DNA of 64,000 nt from Ignavibacteriaceae bacterium. Lineage in GTDB: Bacteria; Bacteroidota; Ignavibacteria; Ignavibacteriales; Ignavibacteriaceae. This document shows, in pieces, positions 44,417-53,166 of the stretch. Under the pieces are notes generated by a model. That model was not told the origin of the DNA. It searched no databases and saw nothing but the letters and a program-made list of their open reading frames with translations. Position numbers and translations under genes: made by a program. The stretch spans positions 123,656 through 187,655 of the forward strand of contig JABWCL010000005.1 of assembly GCA_013360295.1 (NCBI GenBank), given 5' to 3'. Each line of letters begins with the position of its first letter. Positions within the stretch are counted from its first letter, which is position 1.

Positions 44417-45928
44417 ATGAAAAGAATATTCATTCTTTTTGTTCTTCTTACAGTCGCTACCTTTGCCCAGGTTACGGTTACATTCCGTGTTGACTTAGGC
44501 GCTCAGGTTTTCCGCGGCTTATTTAACCCTTCCACCGATTCGGTGGTTGTCCGCGGTTCGTTCCAGGCTGATGCCGGCGATCCGGGCGGAAACTGGCAAG
44601 GTAAATTCTTCACCCTTACTGATGGTGACGGTGATACAGTTTACACAGTAAACGCTACCATTCCTTCCAGCTTTGCGGGAACTAATTACGAATTCAAATT
44701 CGTAAAACTCCCTGATGGTTGGGAAGGCACCCCAAACAGAACCTTTACACTCGCTGCCAGCGGTACACAGGTTCTTCCGAAATACTGGTTCAATGACGAC
44801 TCTTCTTATGTCGTTGTTCAGCAGGTAACAAATACGATCAATTTTACCGCTGACCTTACCAGTATTTATGGTACCGGTATTGGTTATTTTGATCCTGCAA
44901 CAGACTCAATCCAGGTAATGGGTTTAGACTGGGATGGACTTGGAACAATAATCAGCGGTAACAGGAAAATGCTCGAAGATCCTTTCCAGCCAAAGAAATT
45001 TAAAACTTCGATGACCATTAGAGGACCTCTCGGTGATTCCACAAAATGGAAATTCAAAACATTCCCGGATGCAAGATTCACCAACACCGGTTGGGAAACT
45101 GGTTCGGACAGATGGTTTAAGTATGTTGCTGACGGTCAGACAGTCACACTCGATCCTATTGTTCCGAGAATATTCCCTATTCTTGGAAATCTTACTCAGG
45201 ATGTTAACGTAAAATTCCAGGTTAGCATGAACCAAAATCCTGTAAACGCTCATAACGGTCTGCCAATCAATCCTGCTACTGTTCAGTGGGTTGGATTAAA
45301 GGGCGGTTCTGCTCCTATTGGAAACTGGGGCGGAAACTGGGTTGCTTCAGATACTACTACAGGCGTCATGAAATATTTGAATGATGCTGGTATCGATGGT
45401 GACCTCGTTGCAGGCGACAAGATCTTTACAGATACAGTTGTATTCTGGGTTGGCATTGGAGCAGGCGCGATTGAGTTCAAATATGCTGCAGTTTATCCGG
45501 GTGCTGACACCGTTAACGGCGGCACTGTTCCTCTGGACAACGAAGGCGGTTTCGGAGAGAACCACATTCTCATCTTAAGAGAACCGGGTCCAATCGTACT
45601 CTTCAACAACTTTGGTGATTTCACAACATCCGTTAGAGAACTACCGGGCAACGGACTTGTTCCTTCTGAGTTCACACTTGGCCAGAACTATCCTAACCCG
45701 TTCAATCCTTCAACCAGGCTGAATTATGCTGTCGCTAAAGACGGTTTAGTAACCCTGAAGGTTTACAACGTGATGGGCGAAGAAGTTGCAACATTGGTTA
45801 ACAGTGTTAAACCGGTTGGCAACTACACCATCGAGTGGAATGCTTCACAGCTTACCAGCGGTATCTATTTCTATACCTTAACTGCTGATAACGTAAGTCT
45901 TACCAAGAAAATGATTTTGATGAAGTAA
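44417..45928 (+). CDS. T9SS-sorted modular protein with CBM/starch-binding-like domains
   Basis: A 503-residue secreted protein with a signal peptide (MKRIFILFVLLTVATFAQ). Three tandem beta modules follow, at about residues 20-130, 140-250 and 255-390. Each opens with a VTFRVDL / INFTADL / VKFQVSM strand and contains a WxGxWxG or WDGxG-type loop (GGNWQGKFFTLTDGDGDTVY; GNWGGNW). These resemble the starch-binding/CBM20-type or SusE/SusF-like folds, so carbohydrate binding is likely but inferred. The C-terminal 85 residues (GQNYPNPFNPSTRLNYAV ... GIYFYTL ... KKMILMK) are a T9SS type A domain. AACGAGGT precedes the ATG. A strong terminator closes the cluster. Confidence 0.9.
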   Translation: MKRIFILFVLLTVATFAQVTVTFRVDLGAQVFRGLFNPSTDSVVVRGSFQADAGDPGGNWQGKFFTLTDGDGDTVYTVNATIPSSFAGTNYEFKFVKLPDGWEGTPNRTFTLAASGTQVLPKYWFNDDSSYVVVQQVTNTINFTADLTSIYGTGIGYFDPATDSIQVMGLDWDGLGTIISGNRKMLEDPFQPKKFKTSMTIRGPLGDSTKWKFKTFPDARFTNTGWETGSDRWFKYVADGQTVTLDPIVPRIFPILGNLTQDVNVKFQVSMNQNPVNAHNGLPINPATVQWVGLKGGSAPIGNWGGNWVASDTTTGVMKYLNDAGIDGDLVAGDKIFTDTVVFWVGIGAGAIEFKYAAVYPGADTVNGGTVPLDNEGGFGENHILILREPGPIVLFNNFGDFTTSVRELPGNGLVPSEFTLGQNYPNPFNPSTRLNYAVAKDGLVTLKVYNVMGEEVATLVNSVKPVGNYTIEWNASQLTSGIYFYTLTADNVSLTKKMILMK

Positions 45929-45951
45929 TTTTCATCATCTGAATTGATGAA

Positions 45952-45984
45952 GCCCGTGATTAGAAATAGTCACGGGCTTTTTTA
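45952..45984 (+). terminator. Rho-independent terminator of the surface-protein cluster
   Basis: GCCCGTGA at 45952-45959 pairs perfectly with TCACGGGC at 45970-45977 across a 10-nt loop, followed by TTTTTTAT. It lies 23 bp after the stop of the T9SS-sorted protein. Confidence 0.95.
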
Positions 45985-46045
45985 TTGGATTTTTTTGTTT
46001 GTAATGTATGATGCTTTAGGGGAGGAGGCGAAAATCCTGCACCGG

Positions 46046-46378
46046 CTATTCAGCCCTCTTACGCCGATTATACCAGATTTTGGATTCGCATATACATCTG
46101 TTTCCCTCACCGACAAGTAAATACTTTATCTGCCGGTTTCCCGTGGTTAAATTGTCACGTAACTCAATCTCGGGTTTATATTTTTCTTCACGGTAATAGA
46201 TTGCCGGAAGATTGATTACAGTCACTTCTTCATACCCCAATTGCTCTAAAAATTTGATGATCCTCTTTTTATTCCCGTCGTAACCGAAAAAATCATCCAA
46301 TGCATTGTATTCCTTGTTCCTGGTAATTGCGTATGAATATTCGTTCAGAAAATATGCATCCTTTTTCATTATTTCCAT
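46046..46378 (-). CDS. Small cytoplasmic hypothetical protein
   Basis: About 110 residues from the ATG at 46378 (MEIMKKDAYFLNEYSYAI); the frame extends to a GTG at 46384, but GAGG five bases before 46378 favours the later start. The product is charged, with Tyr-rich stretches (AIYYREEKYKPEIEL) and two cysteines close together (RCICES). It has no signal, membrane segment or known family. It lies 31 bp after the SGNH gene on the same strand and is probably the last gene of that transcript. Confidence 0.6.
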   Translation of the reverse strand: MEIMKKDAYFLNEYSYAITRNKEYNALDDFFGYDGNKKRIIKFLEQLGYEEVTVINLPAIYYREEKYKPEIELRDNLTTGNRQIKYLLVGEGNRCICESKIWYNRRKRAE

Positions 46379-46409
46379 AAACACCTCATCTCTTTTTATA
46401 AGTAATTAT

Positions 46410-48320
46410 TTATTGTAGCGATTCAACAAGCGGCTTTAATTGTGAATAGAAGTTTTGCGCAGCCTGGTTTTGCGGATTAATTTTAAGGCATTGCCTGATC
46501 GCCTCGAAGGCATCCTTCGGCCTATTATTCAGATAATAAGCGCCTGCGAGGTTATACAATAACTGCGGGTCATTCTGCGTGAAGTTGAAACTTTTTTGAA
46601 GAAATTTCAGCGCCTCGCTGTGATTTCCTCTGTCAAGATAAATTGAGCCAAGCCATTTGTTTGTATATGCGTTAGAATTTATTTTATCGTACCTCTGAAG
46701 ATAATGGAGCGCCAGATCGTACTGTTTGACATCAATAAGCATATTTATAAGCTGTTCAAAATTTGAAGTGTTGAACGGGCGTTCCTCGATAAGCACGCTC
46801 ACTTCCTTTGCCGCGGAAGCGTAGTCCTGCTGCTGCCAGTAGTACTCAGCAAGTTTGAAGTGGGCTTCATCAAGCGTCATAATCCTGTCAACAACAAACA
46901 TCGCCAGGGAGTCCACTTTGTCCGCGGGACGGAAGGATTCGACAAGTTTATTCTCTGCACCTTTTGCTGCAAAAGGATAGCTGCCGGTGAGTATTTTAAT
47001 TCTTAAATCTGCAATTACGGAATCAAGCTTTGTGAACGGGAATTTTTCCCACGATATCCTCCGTAAATCTTCTTTGGTTATTGAAGAAGAATCACCATCC
47101 TCCAGGTATTTATCAGTGATAATATCAAGGAATGTATCGGCTATTAATTTATACCCGGTGACGTTAGGGTGAAGATGATCAACCATCAGATTATTGCCTG
47201 TTATTCCGCCGGGACTTCCCGAATGAAAAGCCGCTTCCACATCGGCGAGTGGGAGTTTATATTCCGCGGACAATTTCCTGATAATTTTATTAATATCTGA
47301 CGGAGCGCGGAATCTGAGGGCATCAAGATCTTTTGCATATTCAAAAAGTTTTTTTGCAGAGGCGTAATCACCGGCTTCTTGCTTTTCAAGCGCATCCCTG
47401 AAAACCGATGCTGCATCAGGATGCCCTTCTGTTTTAACGGATTCAAATGGTTTGTTGCCGCTGAGGTTAGAGGTTAGGGTTGAAAGGATAACCGGTACTT
47501 TATTCTTGCGGAGCAACTCCATGATATCCCTCATATTTTCTTCAAATTGTTTTATTCCGGCGGTATATAGTGAGGAATTGTACGGTACAAGGTTCTCGCC
47601 AACCATTTGTTCCATAAGTGTTTCGTTCTGAACCGGTTTCTCATCCGATTCGCCGGAGGCAACCGAGCCCCAGATAAGTCTAATTGCATCTCTGAATAGC
47701 TGAACTGTCCTGAACTCGATCAGATTCAGGTAAAGATTATTCAGGAATGGGAAACCAGCAACGGATTGGGTTGAAGCTACTCCAAGCGCACCGTAATATT
47801 CGTTATGTCCCGTGTATATCAGAACCAGGTCAGGTGAGTGTTCAACCAGCGCCTCTGTAAAATCTCTCAGAGTGTAGGTGCTCACCGCTGACATTCCCAG
47901 ATTAATAACTTCAAAATTTTTATCCGGAAATTTTAATTCAAGCATTCTCCGGAGATGACGCGGGAATGAAGCATTCGGAATGTATGGCCACCCCGCTGCG
48001 CTGCTTTCCCCAAGAACGAATATTCTGTATGTATTTTCCTTCTTCTGTTCCGAAAAACCATCAGCTATCGCGGTGGGCGGATTCTTAAGGTTAACAAAAT
48101 ATTTGCGGGCCACGTCAGAATTCAGGAAAAGTAAATCACTGTAGGAAGAATAGACTTTATCAAAAACCTTGTAATCATCTCCGTAATTGAATATCCTGAG
48201 TCCGGCTTCAATTAGAAGAAGGAAAATGAAGGGAAGGAAGGCGGCGGCAAAGTAAAACCAAAAGGGGTACTTTTTAGGCTGAGCCGCCGGTGCCACAGGC
48301 GATTTATCTTTTTTCGTCAT
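46410..48320 (-). CDS. SGNH/GDSL-type hydrolase with C-terminal TPR repeats, membrane-anchored
   Basis: A 636-residue protein with one N-terminal membrane helix (about 19-40, FWFYFAAAFLPFIFLLLIEAG). The SGNH domain (about 95-400) has the nucleophile block FVLGESSAAGWPY (Ser106 or Ser107), a GHNEYYG block with the Asn of block III, and the DHLHPN block that supplies the catalytic Asp-His. The rest (about 470-636) contains TPR-like helix pairs (YYWQQQDYASAAKEVSVLIEERP, LGSIYLDRGNHSEALKFLQKS, LLYNLAGAYYLNNRPKDAFEAI). The hydrolase domain is likely periplasmic and deacylates a lipid, glycan or acetylated polymer; the substrate is unknown. It starts 8 bp after the flavoprotein gene and is probably translated with it. 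Confidence 0.88.
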   Translation of the reverse strand: MTKKDKSPVAPAAQPKKYPFWFYFAAAFLPFIFLLLIEAGLRIFNYGDDYKVFDKVYSSYSDLLFLNSDVARKYFVNLKNPPTAIADGFSEQKKENTYRIFVLGESSAAGWPYIPNASFPRHLRRMLELKFPDKNFEVINLGMSAVSTYTLRDFTEALVEHSPDLVLIYTGHNEYYGALGVASTQSVAGFPFLNNLYLNLIEFRTVQLFRDAIRLIWGSVASGESDEKPVQNETLMEQMVGENLVPYNSSLYTAGIKQFEENMRDIMELLRKNKVPVILSTLTSNLSGNKPFESVKTEGHPDAASVFRDALEKQEAGDYASAKKLFEYAKDLDALRFRAPSDINKIIRKLSAEYKLPLADVEAAFHSGSPGGITGNNLMVDHLHPNVTGYKLIADTFLDIITDKYLEDGDSSSITKEDLRRISWEKFPFTKLDSVIADLRIKILTGSYPFAAKGAENKLVESFRPADKVDSLAMFVVDRIMTLDEAHFKLAEYYWQQQDYASAAKEVSVLIEERPFNTSNFEQLINMLIDVKQYDLALHYLQRYDKINSNAYTNKWLGSIYLDRGNHSEALKFLQKSFNFTQNDPQLLYNLAGAYYLNNRPKDAFEAIRQCLKINPQNQAAQNFYSQLKPLVESLQ

Positions 48321-48328
48321 ACATCAGT

Positions 48329-49501
48329 TTACTTGATTAGGAATACTTTTGCCACATCTATCAGCAGCGAGGGATTCTGGATCAGTGCTGTCCTGAACAG
48401 GTTACCAAGGGCGCGTTTCTCCTTCGGAACTTTATTAAATGAATGCGCAATTGAATTAAATTTATCATCCGTGAAACCGTAGATCCCGTTCTTTATTCTG
48501 TTGAAGACTTCGTGGCGCTTCCCGAGGCGGTCATCCCACGCTTTATCGTAGTTAAGGATATGATCGGGTTTATTAAGTTTAATTGCTTCACCGGCAATTG
48601 TACCTGCAATTTTACCGCCGATCATTCCGCTCGCTATGCCACCGCCGCTTAACGGATTAACCTGCCTCGCTGCATCACCCGTGAGCATAATACCCGGAGC
48701 CGATATTTTGCTTAATGTTGGAGAACAAGGTACGCCACCGGCTATCGAAGTAAGTACGGATGCCTTAGGGTATTTCCTCTCCATAAAACTATTCAGGAAG
48801 GATAACGCGGAGCGTTTTTTCCCGACAGCGCCGCCCACGCCCAAACCGACATTTGCCGTGTTATCACCTTTTGGGAATACCCACAGATATCCGCTTGGAG
48901 CGTAATCCTGACCGAAGTAGAAGTAGCAGGTATCCTGTTCCGCTTTTACTCCCGATGCGGTCACCTGTACGCAGCATTCCATATCCCGGAAATCAATGTG
49001 AGTTTTTAATCCCGCCCATCTTCCCACGCGGGACTCGACACCATCGGCAGCGATTACAATTTTCGCGCGTACTTCGTGCGTTTCTCCGCGGTATTCGAAT
49101 CTGGCTCCGCTTACTTTCCCGTCGTTAAATAGTAAACCGTTCACATATGCGCGTGTAAGTATTTCAGCTCCTGCATTCGCCGCAGTTTTAGCAAGTTCAT
49201 AATCGAAGATACGCCGCTCAAGGATTAAGCCCGCTTCATCAAATTCAATAACAGCTTCAGTCTCATCCGGAGAGATGAGCGCAAACTTTTTAATATGCGC
49301 GTTTATCCATTTCTCATCCGGGGTAATAAACTCCGCGACTCCCGCATAGCTGATTGCTTCACCGCATCTGACGGGGTAGCCAACGTCTCTGTCTTTTTCA
49401 AGAATAAGGACAGAGACTCCCTGTTCAGCAGCGAACCGGGCAGCCATGCTTCCCGCGGGACCCGCTCCGACAACAATTACATCATATTCTTTGCTTATCA
49501 T
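48329..49501 (-). CDS. FAD-dependent geranylgeranyl reductase family protein
   Basis: A 390-residue flavoprotein with the dinucleotide-binding motif VVGAGPAGSMAA (about residues 10-21), the GGR-specific YPVRCGEAIS block (about 42-51, with the conserved Cys) and the FAD motif GDAARQVNPLSGGGI in the second half. The family reduces isoprenoid double bonds, for example in archaeal lipids, chlorophyll phytyl chains or menaquinone. It overlaps the ferredoxin stop by four bases (ATGA), so the ferredoxin is a likely electron donor. With no photosynthesis or archaeal-lipid genes in view, reduction of a quinone or other isoprenoid side chain is a reasonable inference. Length is normal. Confidence 0.9.
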   Translation of the reverse strand: MISKEYDVIVVGAGPAGSMAARFAAEQGVSVLILEKDRDVGYPVRCGEAISYAGVAEFITPDEKWINAHIKKFALISPDETEAVIEFDEAGLILERRIFDYELAKTAANAGAEILTRAYVNGLLFNDGKVSGARFEYRGETHEVRAKIVIAADGVESRVGRWAGLKTHIDFRDMECCVQVTASGVKAEQDTCYFYFGQDYAPSGYLWVFPKGDNTANVGLGVGGAVGKKRSALSFLNSFMERKYPKASVLTSIAGGVPCSPTLSKISAPGIMLTGDAARQVNPLSGGGIASGMIGGKIAGTIAGEAIKLNKPDHILNYDKAWDDRLGKRHEVFNRIKNGIYGFTDDKFNSIAHSFNKVPKEKRALGNLFRTALIQNPSLLIDVAKVFLIK

Positions 49502-49746
49502 TTAATTGTCCCTCCAAAGGGTACACCGTCTTTATTCATTTTAATCACTTCAATCGGGCAGCTCCAGATACATTTTGCACAGTTTGTGCACCGCGGATCG
49601 ATAATATATATCTCCGCTTCTTTAAGTTCGATCGCATCTTCGGGGCATACCCCGACACAGCACCCGCAGAAGTCGCACTTATCCGGCAGGATTTCGATTA
49701 ATAGTTTCCCGGTTTTCGCTTGTCTGTATTTAATTTCTTCGCTCAT
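49498..49746 (-). CDS. 2[4Fe-4S] ferredoxin
   Basis: An 82-residue protein with two complete CxxCxxCxxxCP clusters: C24, C27, C30, C34 (CDFCGCCVGVCP) and C53, C56, C59, C63 (CTNCAKCIWSCP). An extra Cys29 sits in the first. This is the bacterial ferredoxin fold that shuttles electrons in the cytoplasm. Start and stop positions show tight coupling: its ATG shares a base with the SNF2 helicase stop (TAATG), and its stop overlaps the flavoprotein ATG. It is therefore translated as part of the helicase-ferredoxin-flavoprotein-hydrolase run, and is most simply explained as the redox partner of the flavoprotein. Confidence 0.93.
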   Translation of the reverse strand: MSEEIKYRQAKTGKLLIEILPDKCDFCGCCVGVCPEDAIELKEAEIYIIDPRCTNCAKCIWSCPIEVIKMNKDGVPFGGTIK

Positions 49747-52700
49747 TAACTGAATAAAATTTCTATATCGTCTCTTTCGAGGCTCTTGAATATACTTGAA
49801 TCGGTAGACACTATATTACTAACCAATTCCCTTTTTTTCTCCTGAAGCTGAAGGATTTTTTCCTCCACGGAGTTTTTCGTAATGAATTTATAAACAAAAA
49901 CATTTTTATCCTGTCCGATTCGGTGGGTACGGTCGGTTGCCTGCATTTCTACCGCCGGGTTCCACCACGGATCATAATGGAAAACATAATCTGCGGCGGT
50001 CAGGTTCAGCCCGAATCCTCCCGCTTTAAGGCTGATGAGGAAGATTTTTATCTTAGGGTCATTCTGGAACCTCTCGACGATCTCTTCGCGGTTCATTGAT
50101 TTTCCGGTTAGGACGACGTATTTCATTCCCACACGTTTCAGATACGCTTCAATTATATCGAGCATCTTTACAAACTGTGAGAATACAAGAACTTTATGAT
50201 CTTCTTCAATTACCTTGTGGGTAAGGTCTTTAAATTCTTCGAACTTTCCTGATTTTTTAACCGTGACATTCTTTAGTAACTGCGGATGGTTACATATTTG
50301 CCTCAGCCTCAGCAGGCCTTCAATGATCTTGAATCTTGATTTTCTGAGTCCCTGCCTGTCTATCTGCGACATCACTTCATTCCGGATGGAATTTTTCCAT
50401 ATTTCGTAGAGCCTCGCCTGTTCATCATCCATCTCGCAGTAGTGCACGATTTCTGTCTTAGGAGGCAGTTCCTTAGCCACCAGGTCTTTGGTCCTCCGCA
50501 GGATGAAAGGGTAAATAACTTTCTTAAGATAATCCGCGGCGTTGCTGTCAAAGTCTTTCTGAATGGGCTTAACCAAACTATCCTTAAAAGTACCGAGTGA
50601 TCCGAACATTCCCTGGTTGAGAAATGCAAACTGCGACCAGAGCTCGGTAAGATTATTTTCCACGGGCGTACCGGTGAGGCAAAGGCGATGGTTAGCGTGA
50701 AGTTTACGTACAATCCTTGATGTTTTCGCAAGGGGATTTTTTATTCTCTGCGATTCATCAAGGATAACGTAATGAAAATCCCTCTGAGTAAAAATGTCTT
50801 CATCCCTCAGAAGGATCCCGTAACTGGTGATGATGCAGTCATAGTCCTCAAAGTGGATGGTGGATTCTTTGATCCTGTCAACACCCGTATGATCAAGTAT
50901 CTTTAACTCAGGAGTGAATTTTTCTGCTTCATTTATCCAGTTAAACACGACTGAGGTAGGCGCGACAATAAGTGTTGGGAGAGATGTTCTCATTTGTTTT
51001 TCCCTCAGCAGAAGCGCGAGTACCTGGATTGTTTTTCCAAGGCCCATATCATCCGCCAGGATTCCGCCGAACCTGAATTCTTTCAGAAAGTAAAACCAGT
51101 CGAAACCAAGTTTCTGGTATTCTCTGAGTTTTGATTCTATCCGCTCCGGAATCGGAGTCTTGTTAATCCTGGTAAAGTTTTTCAGTTTAGCTGTGTGTTC
51201 CCTGAAGGCTGAATCAACGACAACTTCGTCAACTTCAGAGATCAATTCCTCAACAAATACTGCCTGCGTGTTTGAGAACCTGACGGTATTATCTTTTATT
51301 TCAGCAAAAGAAAAGATCCGTTCGAACTTATCAAGCCATTCTTTGGTAAGGCGGGCGTTACTTCCGTCCGACAGTTTAATAAAAGTTTTTCTCTGTTTAA
51401 TAGAATCAAAAAGCGCGCCGAGGCTGACCTGAGCATCGCCAATATTAATGTCCGCCGTAACATCAAACCAGTCTATCCCGGAGGATACTGTAACACTAAG
51501 GCTCGGAGTATGAGTTGTGATCTTAAATTTATTAAGCTCCGCTTCACCATAGATCTCGAAACCCTTTTCCTTTATGGTATCGAGGTAAGTGAAAAGGAAA
51601 GTAAGGGGATCATTCCTGGGATTAAAAACACCCGGTTCAACTTCCCTTACATAGCATTCTTTTATTTCCGCACGCGCGTTCTCTTCGCTGATAGTATCCC
51701 TTATGATCTGGATAAATAATCCTTCCTTAAGCAGACCCTCGACTTCACGCCCATTCCCAAAATCGATTACATCGTCCTTGTACCGGAATCTGAGCCTGAG
51801 CATAAGTTTACCCTCGGATTCTTCGAGGTACAAAAGTTTAACTGGAGGAACGGAAAGCTTCTCGACTTTATAAAGTTTCGACTCAATCTCGATCGTTTTC
51901 AGCAGTTGAGAGAGTATGTCTTTCTCAAAGAATTCCTGAAGAAGTTTCGGGAAGGAGAAAGTGAAGTTATTGTCTTTGAAGAATTCGTACTGTTCCCTGG
52001 TCAGGTTGTCAACCTTTATCAGTTCGTTCTTATTCCATATCCATAATGGCTCGGGGAGGAAAAGTTCAAACTCAGAAAGCTTCTTAAGTTTTTTACCGTC
52101 CGCCTTTATTTCGAGAGAAAGATTAATATTTTTTTTGTCCGTATCGATTCTGATTATCGCTTTAGCGGACTGCTGCAAGACGGCCACTTTGTGAGTCAGA
52201 TCCAGGTTATCCTGGCCTCCATAGAAGAGATCTCTGCTGCCAAGATATTTCTCGATGAGTTCCGAAAGGAGGTATGACGCGTTCCTGTTGCGTTTGTATC
52301 TTTCACCGGTCAGGTTAGCAAAAAGGTCTACACTAAGTTCACCGCCTGACTTAACAAGGAAATTCAGGATTATTTTATCTTCAAATGATATACTTTCCAT
52401 TTCAGACTGATCCACAGAGTACACTCTTCCGCTTCGTTTAATTTCTCCGTTGCGGTCAAGTTCCACCCAGACAGGTGTTAAGGAAGAAGAGCTATAGCCG
52501 GTTGAAAGCCCGTAGGCAAATCTTTTGTTCTGCTTCGATTTGCTTTTGCGTTCAGGTACAATAAGTTCATTTAATTTATCTTTTACCCTTGTTACCGGAT
52601 CGACCTCGGATTTCTTCTCGGATTCTTTCTTTTTCTTAAGTTTCTCAATTATTTTTGGTGTCGCAGGTTTGGAGCGCTCTTCAATTTCCCGCATCACTTT

Positions 52701-53114
52701 TACGATCCTTGTATATTCGGGGTCGATTTTTGAGGCGGGAACGATCATTTCTTCCGGATCAAAACTCTTTTTCGCGAGGATGGTCCGTTCCGTACCTGTC
52801 TTATTAAGGATCTCGTCAAGGGATGGCCCGTCTTCCTGGAAGTATTTATGGGAGTTAAGGAAATAGAGAGAGGCCGCGGAGTGCCTGCATAATTGTGAAG
52901 TATATTTGCTGCATTCGCAGACGACCTTTACCGGTTCACGGTGTTCATTGAAGAATAAATCAACGGTGTATTCCCAGTTTTCAAGGACGGCAAACTCGGC
53001 GAAATTTTTCTGGCAGGAGGAGAATGATACTTTCCCCTCAATAAACAGAAGCAGCCCCTTGTATTTAATCAGGGCGGTAGTATGCTCATCGAGATATTTG
53101 GATAAATAGGACAT
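49746..53114 (-). CDS. SNF2-family ATP-dependent DNA translocase with SWIM zinc finger
   Basis: A 1122-residue protein. The N-terminal SWIM finger (C66, C68, C76, H78 in VVCECSKYTSQLCRHSAA) is a DNA- or protein-binding module. A long middle region (100-650) precedes the SNF2 motor: motif I GILADDMGLGKTIQ near residue 690, motif II DESQ near 788, and motifs V-VI in LISLKAGGFGLNLTAADYV and QATDRTHRIGQDKNVFVYK. These enzymes move along DNA and remodel protein-DNA complexes; the bacterial SWIM-SNF2 form is widespread, with unclear targets. The ATG at 53114 is used. Its stop overlaps the ferredoxin start by one base. A few Bacteroidota relatives also have this order. Confidence 0.93.
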   Translation of the reverse strand: MSYLSKYLDEHTTALIKYKGLLLFIEGKVSFSSCQKNFAEFAVLENWEYTVDLFFNEHREPVKVVCECSKYTSQLCRHSAASLYFLNSHKYFQEDGPSLDEILNKTGTERTILAKKSFDPEEMIVPASKIDPEYTRIVKVMREIEERSKPATPKIIEKLKKKKESEKKSEVDPVTRVKDKLNELIVPERKSKSKQNKRFAYGLSTGYSSSSLTPVWVELDRNGEIKRSGRVYSVDQSEMESISFEDKIILNFLVKSGGELSVDLFANLTGERYKRNRNASYLLSELIEKYLGSRDLFYGGQDNLDLTHKVAVLQQSAKAIIRIDTDKKNINLSLEIKADGKKLKKLSEFELFLPEPLWIWNKNELIKVDNLTREQYEFFKDNNFTFSFPKLLQEFFEKDILSQLLKTIEIESKLYKVEKLSVPPVKLLYLEESEGKLMLRLRFRYKDDVIDFGNGREVEGLLKEGLFIQIIRDTISEENARAEIKECYVREVEPGVFNPRNDPLTFLFTYLDTIKEKGFEIYGEAELNKFKITTHTPSLSVTVSSGIDWFDVTADINIGDAQVSLGALFDSIKQRKTFIKLSDGSNARLTKEWLDKFERIFSFAEIKDNTVRFSNTQAVFVEELISEVDEVVVDSAFREHTAKLKNFTRINKTPIPERIESKLREYQKLGFDWFYFLKEFRFGGILADDMGLGKTIQVLALLLREKQMRTSLPTLIVAPTSVVFNWINEAEKFTPELKILDHTGVDRIKESTIHFEDYDCIITSYGILLRDEDIFTQRDFHYVILDESQRIKNPLAKTSRIVRKLHANHRLCLTGTPVENNLTELWSQFAFLNQGMFGSLGTFKDSLVKPIQKDFDSNAADYLKKVIYPFILRRTKDLVAKELPPKTEIVHYCEMDDEQARLYEIWKNSIRNEVMSQIDRQGLRKSRFKIIEGLLRLRQICNHPQLLKNVTVKKSGKFEEFKDLTHKVIEEDHKVLVFSQFVKMLDIIEAYLKRVGMKYVVLTGKSMNREEIVERFQNDPKIKIFLISLKAGGFGLNLTAADYVFHYDPWWNPAVEMQATDRTHRIGQDKNVFVYKFITKNSVEEKILQLQEKKRELVSNIVSTDSSIFKSLERDDIEILFS

Positions 53115-53166
53115 CTGCTCTGGTAGTTAATGCAACCCGGAAAGATACGAAAAAAAGGGTTAATTT

